64,000 nt of DNA from Opitutia bacterium (GTDB lineage Bacteria > Verrucomicrobiota > Verrucomicrobiia > Opitutales > Opitutaceae): positions 124,001 to 188,000 of the forward strand of contig JACRHT010000017.1 of the NCBI GenBank assembly GCA_016217545.1, in the 5' to 3' direction. The translations under genes were made by a program, and so were the position numbers. Positions 8,070-15,708 of this stretch are shown piece by piece (positions within the stretch are counted from its first letter, which is position 1; each line of letters opens with the position of its first letter). The notes under the pieces are model-generated. The model ran no database searches. It saw only the letters and a list, made by a program, of their open reading frames with translations, and was not told where the DNA came from.

Positions 8070-11000
8070 ATGAAACGATCCCTACCCATCCGGGCGCTTG
8101 CTGCGCTCGTCTCCCTCGCGTGCGCAGTCGTCGCGTTCGGCCAGAACGCCACCGGCACGATCGCCGGTCACGTCTACAACGTCGTGACCAAGGAATATCC
8201 CCGCGACGCCATCGTGCGCGTCGAAGGCACCGATCTCTCCACCGTCTCCGAGACGAGCGGCTACTTTTCGCTCGCCCGCGTGCCGGCCGGCGAGGTCACG
8301 CTCACCGTCACCTACCTCGGCCTGCCGCCGGTCTCGATGAAGATCACCGTCGTCGCCGGCGAGACCACGAATCAGGAAATCGAGGTCGGCACCGCCAACG
8401 CCGCGAAGAGCGAGACCGTCGTGCAGTTGCAGTCCTTCACCGTCACGGCCGAGAAGGACGGCAACGCCAAAGCGCTCTCGCGCCAGAAGAACTCGATGAA
8501 CATGAGCCGCTCCGTCGCCTCCGACGCGTTCGGCAACATCACCGAGGGCAACGTCGGCGAGTTCCTCAAGTTCCTCCCCGGCGTCGAACTCGAATACGTC
8601 GAGGCCGACACCCGCGGCCCGCGCATCGGCGGCATGAGCTCCGAATACGCCTCCGTCACGCTCGACGGCAAGAACATCGCCAGCGCCGACTCGTTCGGCC
8701 AATACGTCGGCTTCGAGAACTCCGCCTCCGGCACCGCGAACCGCTCCTTCGGTTTCGACAGCATCTCGATCAACAGCATCGAATCGATCGAGATCAACCG
8801 CGTCACCAGCGCCGCGATGGATGCCAACGCGCCCGCCGGCAACATCAACCTGAAGACGAAAAAGGCCTTCGACCGCAAAGGCCGCCACTTCGGCGCCACG
8901 CTCTCCACCGTGCTGAACTCGCAGGAATTCACGCTGGGCGCCACGCCCGGACCCGGTGACCGCGTCGGCCGCAAATGGCGCCCGAACTTCAACGGCTACT
9001 ACTCCGACATTTTCCTGAACAACCGCCTCGGCGTCATCCTCAACTTCCAGGAATCGAATCTCTACAACGAGCAATACCGCGTCGACCACACCTACAACCG
9101 CACACCGGTCGCTCCCGACACGCGCGCGCAGGTCCTCACGCAGGTGCTCCTGAAGGACGGCCCGAAGTGGACCAACCGCGGCAGCTACACCGCGACCTTC
9201 GACTTCCGCGCCACGCCGAACCTCACGCTCTCGCTCAACGCGCTCTTCAGCCGCTACCACGCGCAATTCTACAACCGCCAGGTCACCGCCATCGCCGGCG
9301 GCACCCGCGCGACCGTCCCCGGCGACGGCGTCCTCACCTACGGCTCCTCGCCCGCCAACGCCGGCAGCCTCCAGTTCGGCGGCGGCAACGGCGCCAAGTT
9401 CACCAACACGCTCACCTTCTCGCCCAGCTTCGAATACCGCCGCGAGAATCTCCGCCTCGACGGCTCGTTCACCACGTCGCATTCGCGCAACGACTACGAC
9501 AACCTCGCGCACAAGCTCGTCGCGAACACCACGGTGAACAACGTCACCGGCATCGGTTTCACCGCCACGCGCTCCGCGCCCGACGCGGCCGACTGGCAGA
9601 TCGTGCAGACCGGCGGCTCCGATTGGACCAACCTCGCGCTGCAGACCAACCCGCGCCTCTCCGACGACAACCGCCAGAACACGATCGACATCAAGTCCGG
9701 CGACGTGAACGCGCGCTACACGCTGCCGTTCCGCATCCCGTCCTTCCTCCAGTTCGGCGCCAAGCGCACCCGCAATTATCAGTGGGCGCGCAACTCGAAC
9801 GACTCCGACAAGTGGCTCTACGTCGGCCCCGGCGGCGGCACGACCGGCTCATTCGCCAACTTCCCCTCACCCTTCGTGCTCTTCCAAGGCGGCAATCAGC
9901 CCGGCGTCGTTTTCACGTCGATCAACGGCGGCGGCGCACCCGCATTCCCCGATCGCGACACGATCGGCCATCTCTTCTCGGAGCACCCGGAGTATTTCGT
10001 CCGCACGCTCCCGACCAGCGCGACCGGTTCGTCGACCTCCGGCGTGAGCCTCGCGAACTACGAGTCCGGCATGTATCTCAACCAGCCGACCTACGACGTG
10101 AAGGAAACCGTCACCGCCGGCTACCTCATGGGCAACACGCGCATCCAGAAACTCATTCTCCAAGGTGGCGTGCGCTACGAGCTCACCGAAATCGACTCCA
10201 CCGAGCTCGACCCGTATTCCAACCAGCAGGTCGCCGCGGCCGGTTATCCCGTCACCGCTGCGCTCGCGCCGAACAGCATCTCGGCGATCGACTACAAGTA
10301 TTCCCGCCCGCGCGTGCAGCGCCACGGCGACTACGCCGACTACTTCCCGAGCGCCACGGCGAAATACTCGATCCTCCCGAACCTCCTCGTCGATTTCGGC
10401 TGGGGCAAAACCATCCGCCGTCCCGACCTCGGCAAGATCAGCGGCACGCGCCAGATCAACGACGACGCGCTGCAGATCAACACGCCCAACCCGAACCTGC
10501 TCCCCGAGCGCTCCAAGAAAATGGCCGCCTCGCTCAGCTACTTCTTCGGCAGCACCGGCGTGAACAACATCCAAGTCGTCGCCAGCCGCAGCAAGGTCAC
10601 GAACAAGACGCTCCAAAAAACCCTCACCTCCGAGGAATACGGCAACACGGACCCCGACTACGACGGCTACGATTTCATCAGCTACACCAGCGCTCCGCTG
10701 CCCATCACCTACAGCTCGATGGAATACTCCTACCAGCAATACCTGAACTTCCTCCCGAAGTTCATGCAGGGCACGTCGCTGACCGCTTCCTACACGCGCA
10801 CCTACGTCGAGACCCCGCCCACGCAGGTCATCCTCGGCGTCATCCCGCACACGCTCAAGGGCACGCTCGCGCACCGCAACAAGTGGTTCAACCTGAGCTT
10901 CAGCGCCATCTGGCAGGACGATTCCGGGCCTTTCCAGGCCTCCAACCGCTACCAGAAGCGCAACACCAAGTGCGATCTCAGCGGCGCGTTCATCATCAAC

Positions 11001-11147
11001 GAGCGGCTCCAGTTCTTCTTCGCCGGCCGCAACATCTTCGAGACACCGCACCTCCTGATGGAAAAGAGCGCCGGCAACCCCGACGTGCTCTTCCGCTACG
11101 AGAACTACGGCACGAACTGGACGTTCGGCATCCGCGGCAACTTCTAA
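8070..11147 (+). CDS. TonB-dependent outer-membrane receptor, carbohydrate type
   Basis: 1025 residues from the ATG at 8070, which opens a clear signal peptide (basic start, hydrophobic core, cut near 'AFG-QN'). It continues with a carboxypeptidase-regulatory-like beta domain ('GTIAGHVYN', about residues 28-110), then a plug ('LKFLPGVELEYVEADTRGPRIGG', here split over residues about 165-190) and a long beta barrel ending in Phe (IRGNF), as outer-membrane proteins do. The plug resembles the TonB receptors of Xanthomonas and Caulobacter that take up plant-derived oligosaccharides. Divergent orientation from the GH2-GH1-GH30 operon suggests they form one glycan-use locus; the receptor would import the oligosaccharide that the hydrolases finish. 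Confidence 0.92.
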   Translation: MKRSLPIRALAALVSLACAVVAFGQNATGTIAGHVYNVVTKEYPRDAIVRVEGTDLSTVSETSGYFSLARVPAGEVTLTVTYLGLPPVSMKITVVAGETTNQEIEVGTANAAKSETVVQLQSFTVTAEKDGNAKALSRQKNSMNMSRSVASDAFGNITEGNVGEFLKFLPGVELEYVEADTRGPRIGGMSSEYASVTLDGKNIASADSFGQYVGFENSASGTANRSFGFDSISINSIESIEINRVTSAAMDANAPAGNINLKTKKAFDRKGRHFGATLSTVLNSQEFTLGATPGPGDRVGRKWRPNFNGYYSDIFLNNRLGVILNFQESNLYNEQYRVDHTYNRTPVAPDTRAQVLTQVLLKDGPKWTNRGSYTATFDFRATPNLTLSLNALFSRYHAQFYNRQVTAIAGGTRATVPGDGVLTYGSSPANAGSLQFGGGNGAKFTNTLTFSPSFEYRRENLRLDGSFTTSHSRNDYDNLAHKLVANTTVNNVTGIGFTATRSAPDAADWQIVQTGGSDWTNLALQTNPRLSDDNRQNTIDIKSGDVNARYTLPFRIPSFLQFGAKRTRNYQWARNSNDSDKWLYVGPGGGTTGSFANFPSPFVLFQGGNQPGVVFTSINGGGAPAFPDRDTIGHLFSEHPEYFVRTLPTSATGSSTSGVSLANYESGMYLNQPTYDVKETVTAGYLMGNTRIQKLILQGGVRYELTEIDSTELDPYSNQQVAAAGYPVTAALAPNSISAIDYKYSRPRVQRHGDYADYFPSATAKYSILPNLLVDFGWGKTIRRPDLGKISGTRQINDDALQINTPNPNLLPERSKKMAASLSYFFGSTGVNNIQVVASRSKVTNKTLQKTLTSEEYGNTDPDYDGYDFISYTSAPLPITYSSMEYSYQQYLNFLPKFMQGTSLTASYTRTYVETPPTQVILGVIPHTLKGTLAHRNKWFNLSFSAIWQDDSGPFQASNRYQKRNTKCDLSGAFIINERLQFFFAGRNIFETPHLLMEKSAGNPDVLFRYENYGTNWTFGIRGNF

Positions 11148-11162
11148 CCCTTCGGGTCCAAC

Positions 11163-11191
11163 CTGCCGCGACGGAGCAGTCGGCGGCAGGC
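11163..11191. repeat. Short inverted repeat after the TonB receptor gene
   Basis: CCTGCCGC at 11163-11170 pairs perfectly with GCGGCAGG at 11184-11191. It lies 15 bp after the receptor stop. It may be part of a composite dispersed repeat that continues to about 11230. Confidence 0.45.
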
Positions 11192-11226
11192 GTGGAAGGC
11201 GAGCGGGGGCTCGCCATCCCTCCCGC

Positions 11227-11256
11227 GGGCCGGCAGCAATGCCGGCCCGTTTTCTT
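11227..11256 (+). terminator. Rho-independent terminator of the TonB receptor gene
   Basis: An 8-bp perfect GC stem, GGGCCGGC (11227-11234) with GCCGGCCC (11241-11248), a 6-base loop, then G-TTTT-C-TTT. It stands about 80 bp past the receptor stop on the plus strand. Confidence 0.8.
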
Positions 11257-11341
11257 TGGCCCGCCCGAGAGCCGAACTCGCCTCCCCAAAAACGACCGGC
11301 CGCCGAACGAAAGTCGGCGGCCGGATGCGTTTTAGGAAATT

Positions 11342-11417
11342 TGGTGGAGCAGATCGGGATCAAACCGACGACCTCGTCGTTGCGAACGACGCGCTCTATC
11401 AACTGAGCTACTGCCCC
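11342..11417 (-). tRNA. tRNA-Ala(CGC), CCA encoded
   Basis: The minus strand folds as a full cloverleaf: acceptor GGGGCAG (11411-11417) with CTGCTCC (11346-11352), including the G3:U70 pair that marks alanine tRNAs; D-stem GCTC/GAGC; anticodon stem CGTCG/CGACG around loop TTCGCAA, so anticodon CGC, reading codon GCG; T-stem GTCGG/CCGAT. A73 is at 11345 and CCA at 11342-11344. GCG is a very common Ala codon in this GC-rich window. Confidence 0.93.
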
Positions 11418-11600
11418 GGAGGGAGGTGTTTGTTTGCAGGCCGATTTCGCCGGAGTAAATCAAAATTTTTCGGTCACCACGCAGATGTTGCCGTAAATCT
11501 TCCGACGGCCCGCCGCGTCTGGCCCTGAATTTGCTGTTGCACCGCCCAACCAGCGGCGGGAAACAGACCCTCCGCCAGTCGAACCCATTCAATTTAAACC

Positions 11601-12002
11601 ATGAAGAAGACCACCAAGAAGGCAGCCGCCCCCGCGGCCGCCGCTCCGAAAGCCACCAAAGCGCCCGCCAAAGCCCCGGCCAAGAAAGCCGCGACTCCCA
11701 CCGCCGCCGCGCCCGCCGCTCGCCGCAAGTCCGAGCCGCCCGCCCCGCCGGCCACGGTCATTTCCGCGCGCCTCGACATCGGCTTTGGCAACCACCTCTA
11801 CCTCCGCGGCGAAGGCCCGGGCCTCAGCTGGGACCACGGCGTCGCGATGGACTGCATCGCCGCCGACGGCTGGGCCGCCACGCTCAAGGGCGCGACCGCT
11901 CCCGTCGTGTTCAAGGTCCTGATCAACGACGTCACCTGGTGCACCGGCAACGACTACGTCGTCGAACCCGGCCAGAGCGTCACCGTCACGCCCACCTTCT
12001 GA
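11601..12002 (+). CDS. Small protein: Lys/Ala/Pro-rich tail plus carbohydrate-binding-like domain
   Basis: 133 residues. Residues 1-50 are almost only Lys, Ala, Pro and Thr (MKKTTKKAAAPAAAAPKATK and onward), like histone-H1-type tails in some bacterial DNA-binding proteins. Residues about 53-133 form a compact domain with 'LYLRGEGPGLSWDHGVAMDC' and 'FKVLINDVTWCTGNDYVVEPG', which resembles the starch-binding (CBM20-like) or E-set fold used to hold glucans. No signal peptide or enzyme motif is seen. Such a join of a basic tail and a glucan-binding-like domain is odd. The domain call comes from pattern only; function is unknown. It lies alone, 184 bp downstream of the tRNA-Ala and convergent with the DUF374 gene. 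Confidence 0.75.
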   Translation: MKKTTKKAAAPAAAAPKATKAPAKAPAKKAATPTAAAPAARRKSEPPAPPATVISARLDIGFGNHLYLRGEGPGLSWDHGVAMDCIAADGWAATLKGATAPVVFKVLINDVTWCTGNDYVVEPGQSVTVTPTF

Positions 12003-12029
12003 GCGAACGCTCAGTCGCCACCACCGCGA

Positions 12030-12668
12030 TCAGTCCGTATCCGGATTGATCGCGCACAACGCAGCGCGGACATCGTCCGCGCTGATTTTTTCTCCGTCCG
12101 CGCGCACCGGCTCCAGCACCGTGCAACGCAATTTCACCCGCGAGAACGGCCACGGGACATAGAGCCGGTCCCAGCTCCGCAGGCGCTTCGCGCGCGTGAA
12201 CTCCGCCCCGAGCAGCACCATCGGCGCATTCAACCGCCGCGTCACCACCAGCACGCCCGGCTCGACCACATACATCGGACCGCGCGGACCATCCGGGGTG
12301 ATGCCGATGTCGTGTCCCTCGCGCATCCGCTCGATGAGCAGGCGCGCCGCCTCGCGTCCGAGATTGCTGCTCGAGCCGCGCACCGGATGGATGCCGATCA
12401 TCCGATAAAACGCCGCGAGCCACGCGCCGTCCTTGCTCGCGCTCACGAGACCGTAGACGCGCCGCTGCGTGCGAAACCGGCGAAAGAACTCCGGCGAGAG
12501 GAACAGCCGGTTGTGCCAGAGCACGATCGCCGCCGGCACGTCGGACTTCGCGAGGCGCTTCGCCGTCTCGGCATCGACCTCGTAGCGCAATGTGCGCACC
12601 CAGATGCGCAGCAGCGCGGCCACGCACCACAACGCCGCGCGACGCCAGCCGCGCACTTCGTTGATCAA
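12030..12668 (-). CDS. DUF374 lysophospholipid acyltransferase-like protein
   Basis: 212 residues; the family is usually 200-230. It has an N-terminal hydrophobic helix (about 10-24), 'VLWHNRLFLSPEFF' near residue 50, 'VSASKDGAWLAAFYRMIGI' near 78 and 'GITPDGPRGPMYVVEPG' near 125. These are the DUF374 blocks, related to the LPLAT acyltransferases that add acyl chains to lipid A or phospholipids. The first possible start is TTG at 12668, because no ATG comes before the conserved part. It acts at the inner membrane; the substrate is unknown. It stands as a single gene, divergent from the gene at 12890. Confidence 0.85.
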   Translation of the reverse strand: MINEVRGWRRAALWCVAALLRIWVRTLRYEVDAETAKRLAKSDVPAAIVLWHNRLFLSPEFFRRFRTQRRVYGLVSASKDGAWLAAFYRMIGIHPVRGSSSNLGREAARLLIERMREGHDIGITPDGPRGPMYVVEPGVLVVTRRLNAPMVLLGAEFTRAKRLRSWDRLYVPWPFSRVKLRCTVLEPVRADGEKISADDVRAALCAINPDTD

Positions 12669-12751
12669 ATCTGAGGTCTGCTCTTCCAGAGCCCCCGTTA
12701 TGCGCGGAGCCGGGCCCGCCCGCCAAGCTCAACTTCGCCCGCCCCGCCTCC

Positions 12752-12839
12752 AAATCGTTCTCGTTCTCATTCTCTTTCTCGTTCTCTCTGCCTCCGCCCG
12801 ACCCGAGAGAACGAGAACGACCACGAGAAAGAGAACGAG
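12752..12839. repeat. TTCTCG-rich imperfect inverted repeat
   Basis: The left arm (12756-12788) is a pyrimidine-rich run of CGTTCT/TCTTTCTC units. The right arm (12805-12839) is made of the complementary GAGAAC/GAGAAAGAG units. The inner 11 bp, CTCGTTCTCTC (12778-12788) and GAGAGAACGAG (12805-12815), pair perfectly. It lies between the divergent starts at 12668 and 12890. Confidence 0.65.
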
Positions 12840-12889
12840 TGCACCACTCCCTCCCGCCCTGCCCCCACCTGCCCGCACCGCCCGCGGCC

Positions 12890-13372
12890 ATGGACGCCGG
12901 CGCGCTCACGGCTCACGGCGAAGCACGCGATGCGGCGTTCTACCTCACTGCGCTGACCTACGGCCATTATCTCTGGCGACGCGGCCTCGCCGCGCGCGCC
13001 ACACTCTGCCTCGACCGTGCGCTCGGCGCGGATTTGCGCGGCGATGAACCGATCCTGCGCAACTGGCCGCTGCCCTACGCCGCGATGCGCTGGTTTCTCG
13101 CCCACACGCCGGCGGACATCTTCATCGGCAACCCGCGCGTGCATTTTCAACACCTCGCCGACCGCATGAACGAGCCGCGCCGCGACCAGCGCCGCTGGCG
13201 CGCTTGGGCGTGCTGGGCCATTGCCCGCGCCGCTCGACCCGAGTGGCCCGCCGATCCGAAGCACCGCGTCGTCGAACCGACCCTCGACGAAATCGCCGCG
13301 CGCCTCGCGGCTCACGGCATCGACGGCGAAGTCGCACTGTGGCGCGGCGTCCTCGAGTCGCGCGCCCTATAA
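12890..13372 (+). CDS. Hypothetical protein, Trp/Arg-rich
   Basis: 160 residues from the ATG at 12890 (MDAGALTAHG). An in-frame ATG at 12839 would add 17 residues encoded partly by the repeat and is less likely. The protein is alpha-helical in character, with several Trp and Arg residues and no signal peptide, membrane span or cofactor motif. Blocks such as 'TYGHYLWRRGLAARATLCLDR' (residues about 27-47) and 'NWPLPYAAMRWFL' look like a conserved fold, but I do not recognise the family. Codon use and GC content match the surroundings. It is convergent with the ferredoxin gene, with a hairpin between the stops. Confidence 0.7.
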   Translation: MDAGALTAHGEARDAAFYLTALTYGHYLWRRGLAARATLCLDRALGADLRGDEPILRNWPLPYAAMRWFLAHTPADIFIGNPRVHFQHLADRMNEPRRDQRRWRAWACWAIARAARPEWPADPKHRVVEPTLDEIAARLAAHGIDGEVALWRGVLESRAL

Positions 13373-13378
13373 AGCGTA

Positions 13379-13410
13379 AACCGGCCCGGCGCTAAGCGCC
13401 GCGGCCGGTT
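13379..13410. terminator. Hairpin between convergent genes
   Basis: Outer stem AACCGGCC (13379-13386) with GGCCGGTT (13403-13410), inner stem GGCGC (13388-13392) with GCGCC (13396-13400), loop TAA. It stands just after the stop of the gene at 12890 and 28 bp beyond the ferredoxin stop at 13438. It is placed to end both transcripts, although neither side has a strong T-tract. Confidence 0.6.
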
Positions 13411-13437
13411 GAACACACGAACTAACACACAAATTGG

Positions 13438-13671
13438 TTACTCGCCGTCGTCGCCGATCGAGGCGGTGGCGCAAGCGTCGATCGCTTCCTTGCACTTGGC
13501 GACTTCCTCGTCGCTGACCGGCTGCTTCACCACGAACGACGTGCCGGTGTCTTCGTTGCGACCGAAGTGATCCGGCGCGATGACGCGGCATTGGTCGCAG
13601 TCGATGCAGCTCGAGTCGACGTAGAAGCGACCCGCGACGTTGTAGGAGAGACGATCAGTGAGAGTGGCCAT
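13438..13671 (-). CDS. Small ferredoxin (single Fe-S cluster type)
   Basis: 77 residues. Cys22, Cys25 and Cys28 (S-C-I-D-C-D-Q-C) plus the distal Cys67 (D-A-C-A-T-A) match a one-cluster [4Fe-4S] ferredoxin of the Fer4_15 kind; Cys60 is an extra cysteine. The acidic C-terminus (IGDDGE) is usual for an electron carrier. The start at 13671 (MATLTDRLSY) was chosen over the ATG at 13698, which would add nine residues with no family match. It lies divergent from and 220 bp before the complex I operon that lacks the NADH-input subunits, so it may feed that complex. That link is inference. Confidence 0.88.
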   Translation of the reverse strand: MATLTDRLSYNVAGRFYVDSSCIDCDQCRVIAPDHFGRNEDTGTSFVVKQPVSDEEVAKCKEAIDACATASIGDDGE

Positions 13672-13891
13672 GGTGGAGGAGTGGAGTGACGCGCTCACTT
13701 TAGCGTGTCATCGCGCACCCCGCTCACCACGCTTTGCCGGGCACTTCGCGTTTCTTGGCGGAGTGATATTAGTTGCACCGGCCCTAATCGCGCGGCCCAG
13801 CCAACGGATGATTAGCTTCTGACAATTAACGGAACGGTTCCGGCGTTGAATAGAAGTTGGCAGATTCCGAAGCTGCCCTTACCAAAAAAAC
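13672..13891. promoter_or_regulatory. Divergent intergenic region, ferredoxin / complex I operon, with an 11-bp palindrome
   Basis: This 220-bp gap must hold the promoters of both the ferredoxin gene and the nuo operon. A perfect palindrome, GGAACGGTTCC, lies at 13831-13841, about 50 bp before nuoA, in a locally AT-richer stretch. I cannot assign confident -35/-10 boxes or name a regulator. Confidence 0.3.
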
Positions 13892-14263
13892 ATGAACGGC
13901 CATCCCCACGCATTCCTGGCCCTCTTCCTTGGCGTAGCTGTCGCCTTCCCGTTGATCCTTTTGGGTGTCGCCCGGCTTTGGGTGCTGTTTTTCCAACCGG
14001 CCAAGCCCAACGCCCTCAAGAACGCTGTCTACGAGTGCGGCCTCCCGCCGCAGGGCGAGTCGTGGATCCAGTTCAAGGCGCACTACTATCTCTACGCGAT
14101 TCTGTTCCTGATCTTCGACGTCGAAGTGCTGTTCCTTCTGCCCTTCGCCGTCGCCTTCACCGGCCTGCCCGCGGGCGCGTTGTTCGCGATGCTGGTGTTC
14201 ATCCTTCTTCTCGCCGAAGGCCTCGTGTGGGCCTGGGCACGCGGCCACCTCAACTGGAAATGA
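13892..14263 (+). CDS. nuoA: NADH-quinone oxidoreductase subunit A
   Basis: 123 residues with three membrane helices (about 8-32, 65-87 and 93-116), the normal size for NuoA. The conserved loop 'YECGLPPQG' (about 48-56) that borders the quinone channel and '[12 protein letters not shown]' (about 74-85) are both present. It is the first gene of the complex I operon and overlaps nuoB by ATGA. It is a membrane-arm subunit of proton-pumping complex I. Confidence 0.96.
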   Translation: MNGHPHAFLALFLGVAVAFPLILLGVARLWVLFFQPAKPNALKNAVYECGLPPQGESWIQFKAHYYLYAILFLIFDVEVLFLLPFAVAFTGLPAGALFAMLVFILLLAEGLVWAWARGHLNWK

Positions 14264-14988
14264 GCGACGCTCCCTCCACGCCTTCTCCTGCGGCGCAGCC
14301 GCTGGACGAATCTCGCCGTAGCTCACCGAGCGAAGGCGGAAACGCTCCGACGCCGTTCCCCGCCGCCGGAAACATCTCCGACGCGGAGCGCGAAGAGCTC
14401 CGCCGCAACGGCATCCTGCTCACCTCGCTCGAGGAGCTCTACAACTGGGGTCGCGCCAACTCCATCTGGCCGCTCCAGTTCGGCCTCGCCTGCTGCGCCA
14501 TCGAGATGATCGCCGCCGCCACCGCGCGCTTCGACATCGCCCGTTTCGGCGCCGAGATCTTCCGCCCGTCCCCGCGCCAGGCCGACCTCATGATCGTCTC
14601 CGGCACCGTCACCAAGAAGATGGCGCCGAACGTCGTCCGCCTCTGGAACCAGATGCCCGAGCCGAAATACTGCATCGCGATGGGCGCGTGCGCGATTTCC
14701 GGCGGCCCGTTCAAGCAGGGCTACAACGTCCTCAAAGGCATCGACCGCTTCATCCCTGTCGACATCTACATCCCCGGCTGCCCGCCGCGCCCGGAGGCGT
14801 TGCTCAACGGCCTGATCGAACTACAGAAGAAGATCCAGACCGAGAAGGTCGCTGGCCCGCAGGCCGCCAAGCACCTCCGCTCCGACGTGCAAAGCGAGTT
14901 CCCCGTCCCGACCTACGGCGAGCACGACATCATCCCGACCAAGAACCCCGACGTGTGGTCGCCGCCGTCGCTCCCGCGCAAAGCCTGA
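14260..14988 (+). CDS. nuoB: NADH-quinone oxidoreductase subunit B
   Basis: 242 residues. The core has the N2 [4Fe-4S] ligands in 'LACCAIEM', '[10 protein letters not shown]' and '[10 protein letters not shown]'. N2 hands electrons to quinone. The start is ATG at 14260 inside the nuoA stop (ATGA). Residues about 5-35 are a Ser/Pro/Ala linker not needed by the family and are encoded by a dispersed repeat (14279-14338) that also occurs in nuoI. The C-terminal tail of about 60 residues is also longer than in minimal NuoB. Confidence 0.96.
   Translation: MSDAPSTPSPAAQPLDESRRSSPSEGGNAPTPFPAAGNISDAEREELRRNGILLTSLEELYNWGRANSIWPLQFGLACCAIEMIAAATARFDIARFGAEIFRPSPRQADLMIVSGTVTKKMAPNVVRLWNQMPEPKYCIAMGACAISGGPFKQGYNVLKGIDRFIPVDIYIPGCPPRPEALLNGLIELQKKIQTEKVAGPQAAKHLRSDVQSEFPVPTYGEHDIIPTKNPDVWSPPSLPRKA
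14279..14338. repeat. Dispersed repeat in frame inside nuoB (copy 1; copy 2 in nuoI)
   Basis: The stretch ends in CGAAGGCG (14331-14338) and holds a core, CTCGCCGTAGCTC (14322-14334 region), shared with 17589-17642. Both copies are read in the same frame, giving the matching peptides [15 protein letters not shown] here and [15 protein letters not shown] in nuoI. The match covers about 45 bp with few changes, too close for chance, and the genes are unrelated. Confidence 0.75.
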
Positions 14989-14991
14989 GCC

Positions 14992-15708
14992 ATGGAAACG
15001 CTCGAACAAATCCGCGATCGCATCGCCACGCGCTTCCCCGGCGCCCAAGTCTCGATCCAGCTCAACCCCGGCGCCGCGGCCGAGCACTCGCTGCTCATCG
15101 ACTCGAAGCTCGGCCGCGAGATCGCGCTCTTTCTCCGCGACGACGAGGCGCTCCAATTCGACTACTGCTCCAACGCCACCGGCGTCGACTGGCTCGACAA
15201 GGAAATCGTCGACGTGAAGAAGACCACCGTGCCTGACGCCGCCGGCGGCCCGGCCAAGGTCGTTGAAGAGAAGACCAAGCGCACCGAGCCCGGCTACCTC
15301 GAGGCTGTCTATCACCTTTACTCGATGGCCTTGAAGCACGGCCCGGTCGTCATCCGCATGCGCACCGGCAACCGCAGCGACAACGTGACGCTCCCCTCGC
15401 TCACGCCCGTCTGGCGCTCCTGCGATTTCCAAGAGCGCGAAATCTTCGATCTCTACGGCATCGTCTTCGAAGGCCACCCGGACCTCCGCCGCCTGCTCAT
15501 GTGGGACGAGTTCAAGGACCACCCGATGCGCAAGGACTACGTCTCGCCGGACGACTTCGAATACGAACCGACCCCGCACGACGCCGTCCTCGCCCGCGCC
15601 AAGGCGCATTATCCGGCACCCGCTCCTGTAGCCGGGGTCGCCGACCCCGGCCCGGGCTCCACGAGCCCGGCTACAAAACCCGCGGCCCAACCGGAGGTGA
15701 AGCCATGA
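14992..15708 (+). CDS. nuoC: NADH-quinone oxidoreductase subunit C
   Basis: 238 residues. The conserved core includes 'FDYCSNATGVDW' (about 55-66), 'PVWRSCDFQEREIFDLYGI' (about 139-157) and 'HPDLRRLLMWDEFKDHPMRKDY' (split across 163-184), the signature of the 30-kDa subunit in the peripheral arm. It starts 3 bp after nuoB and overlaps nuoD by ATGA. The last 35 residues (from about 205) are a Pro/Ala/Gly tail; part of it (PVAGVADPGPGSTSPAT) is encoded by a palindromic repeat at 15627-15675. NuoC is separate from NuoD here, unlike the fused E. coli form. Confidence 0.95.
   Translation: METLEQIRDRIATRFPGAQVSIQLNPGAAAEHSLLIDSKLGREIALFLRDDEALQFDYCSNATGVDWLDKEIVDVKKTTVPDAAGGPAKVVEEKTKRTEPGYLEAVYHLYSMALKHGPVVIRMRTGNRSDNVTLPSLTPVWRSCDFQEREIFDLYGIVFEGHPDLRRLLMWDEFKDHPMRKDYVSPDDFEYEPTPHDAVLARAKAHYPAPAPVAGVADPGPGSTSPATKPAAQPEVKP
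15627..15675. repeat. Palindromic repeat in frame at the 3' end of nuoC (copy 1; copy 2 in second nuoM)
   Basis: TGTAGCCGGG (15627-15636) is the exact reverse complement of CCCGGCTACA (15666-15675), with GC-rich inner arms between. Nearly the same element lies at 24847-24898. Both are translated in the same frame, giving PVAGVA(D/E)PG...GSTSPAT, and the frame used avoids the TAG held in the arm. Confidence 0.85.

Noticed and set aside
8975-11335. 786-residue Arg/His/Pro-rich frame on the plus strand
   Set aside because: A +1-type shadow inside the TonB receptor gene; no domain and biased composition.
12592-13047. 151-residue frame covering the TTCTCG repeat
   Set aside because: It spans a low-complexity repeat and the opposite-strand DUF374 start; no protein-like pattern.
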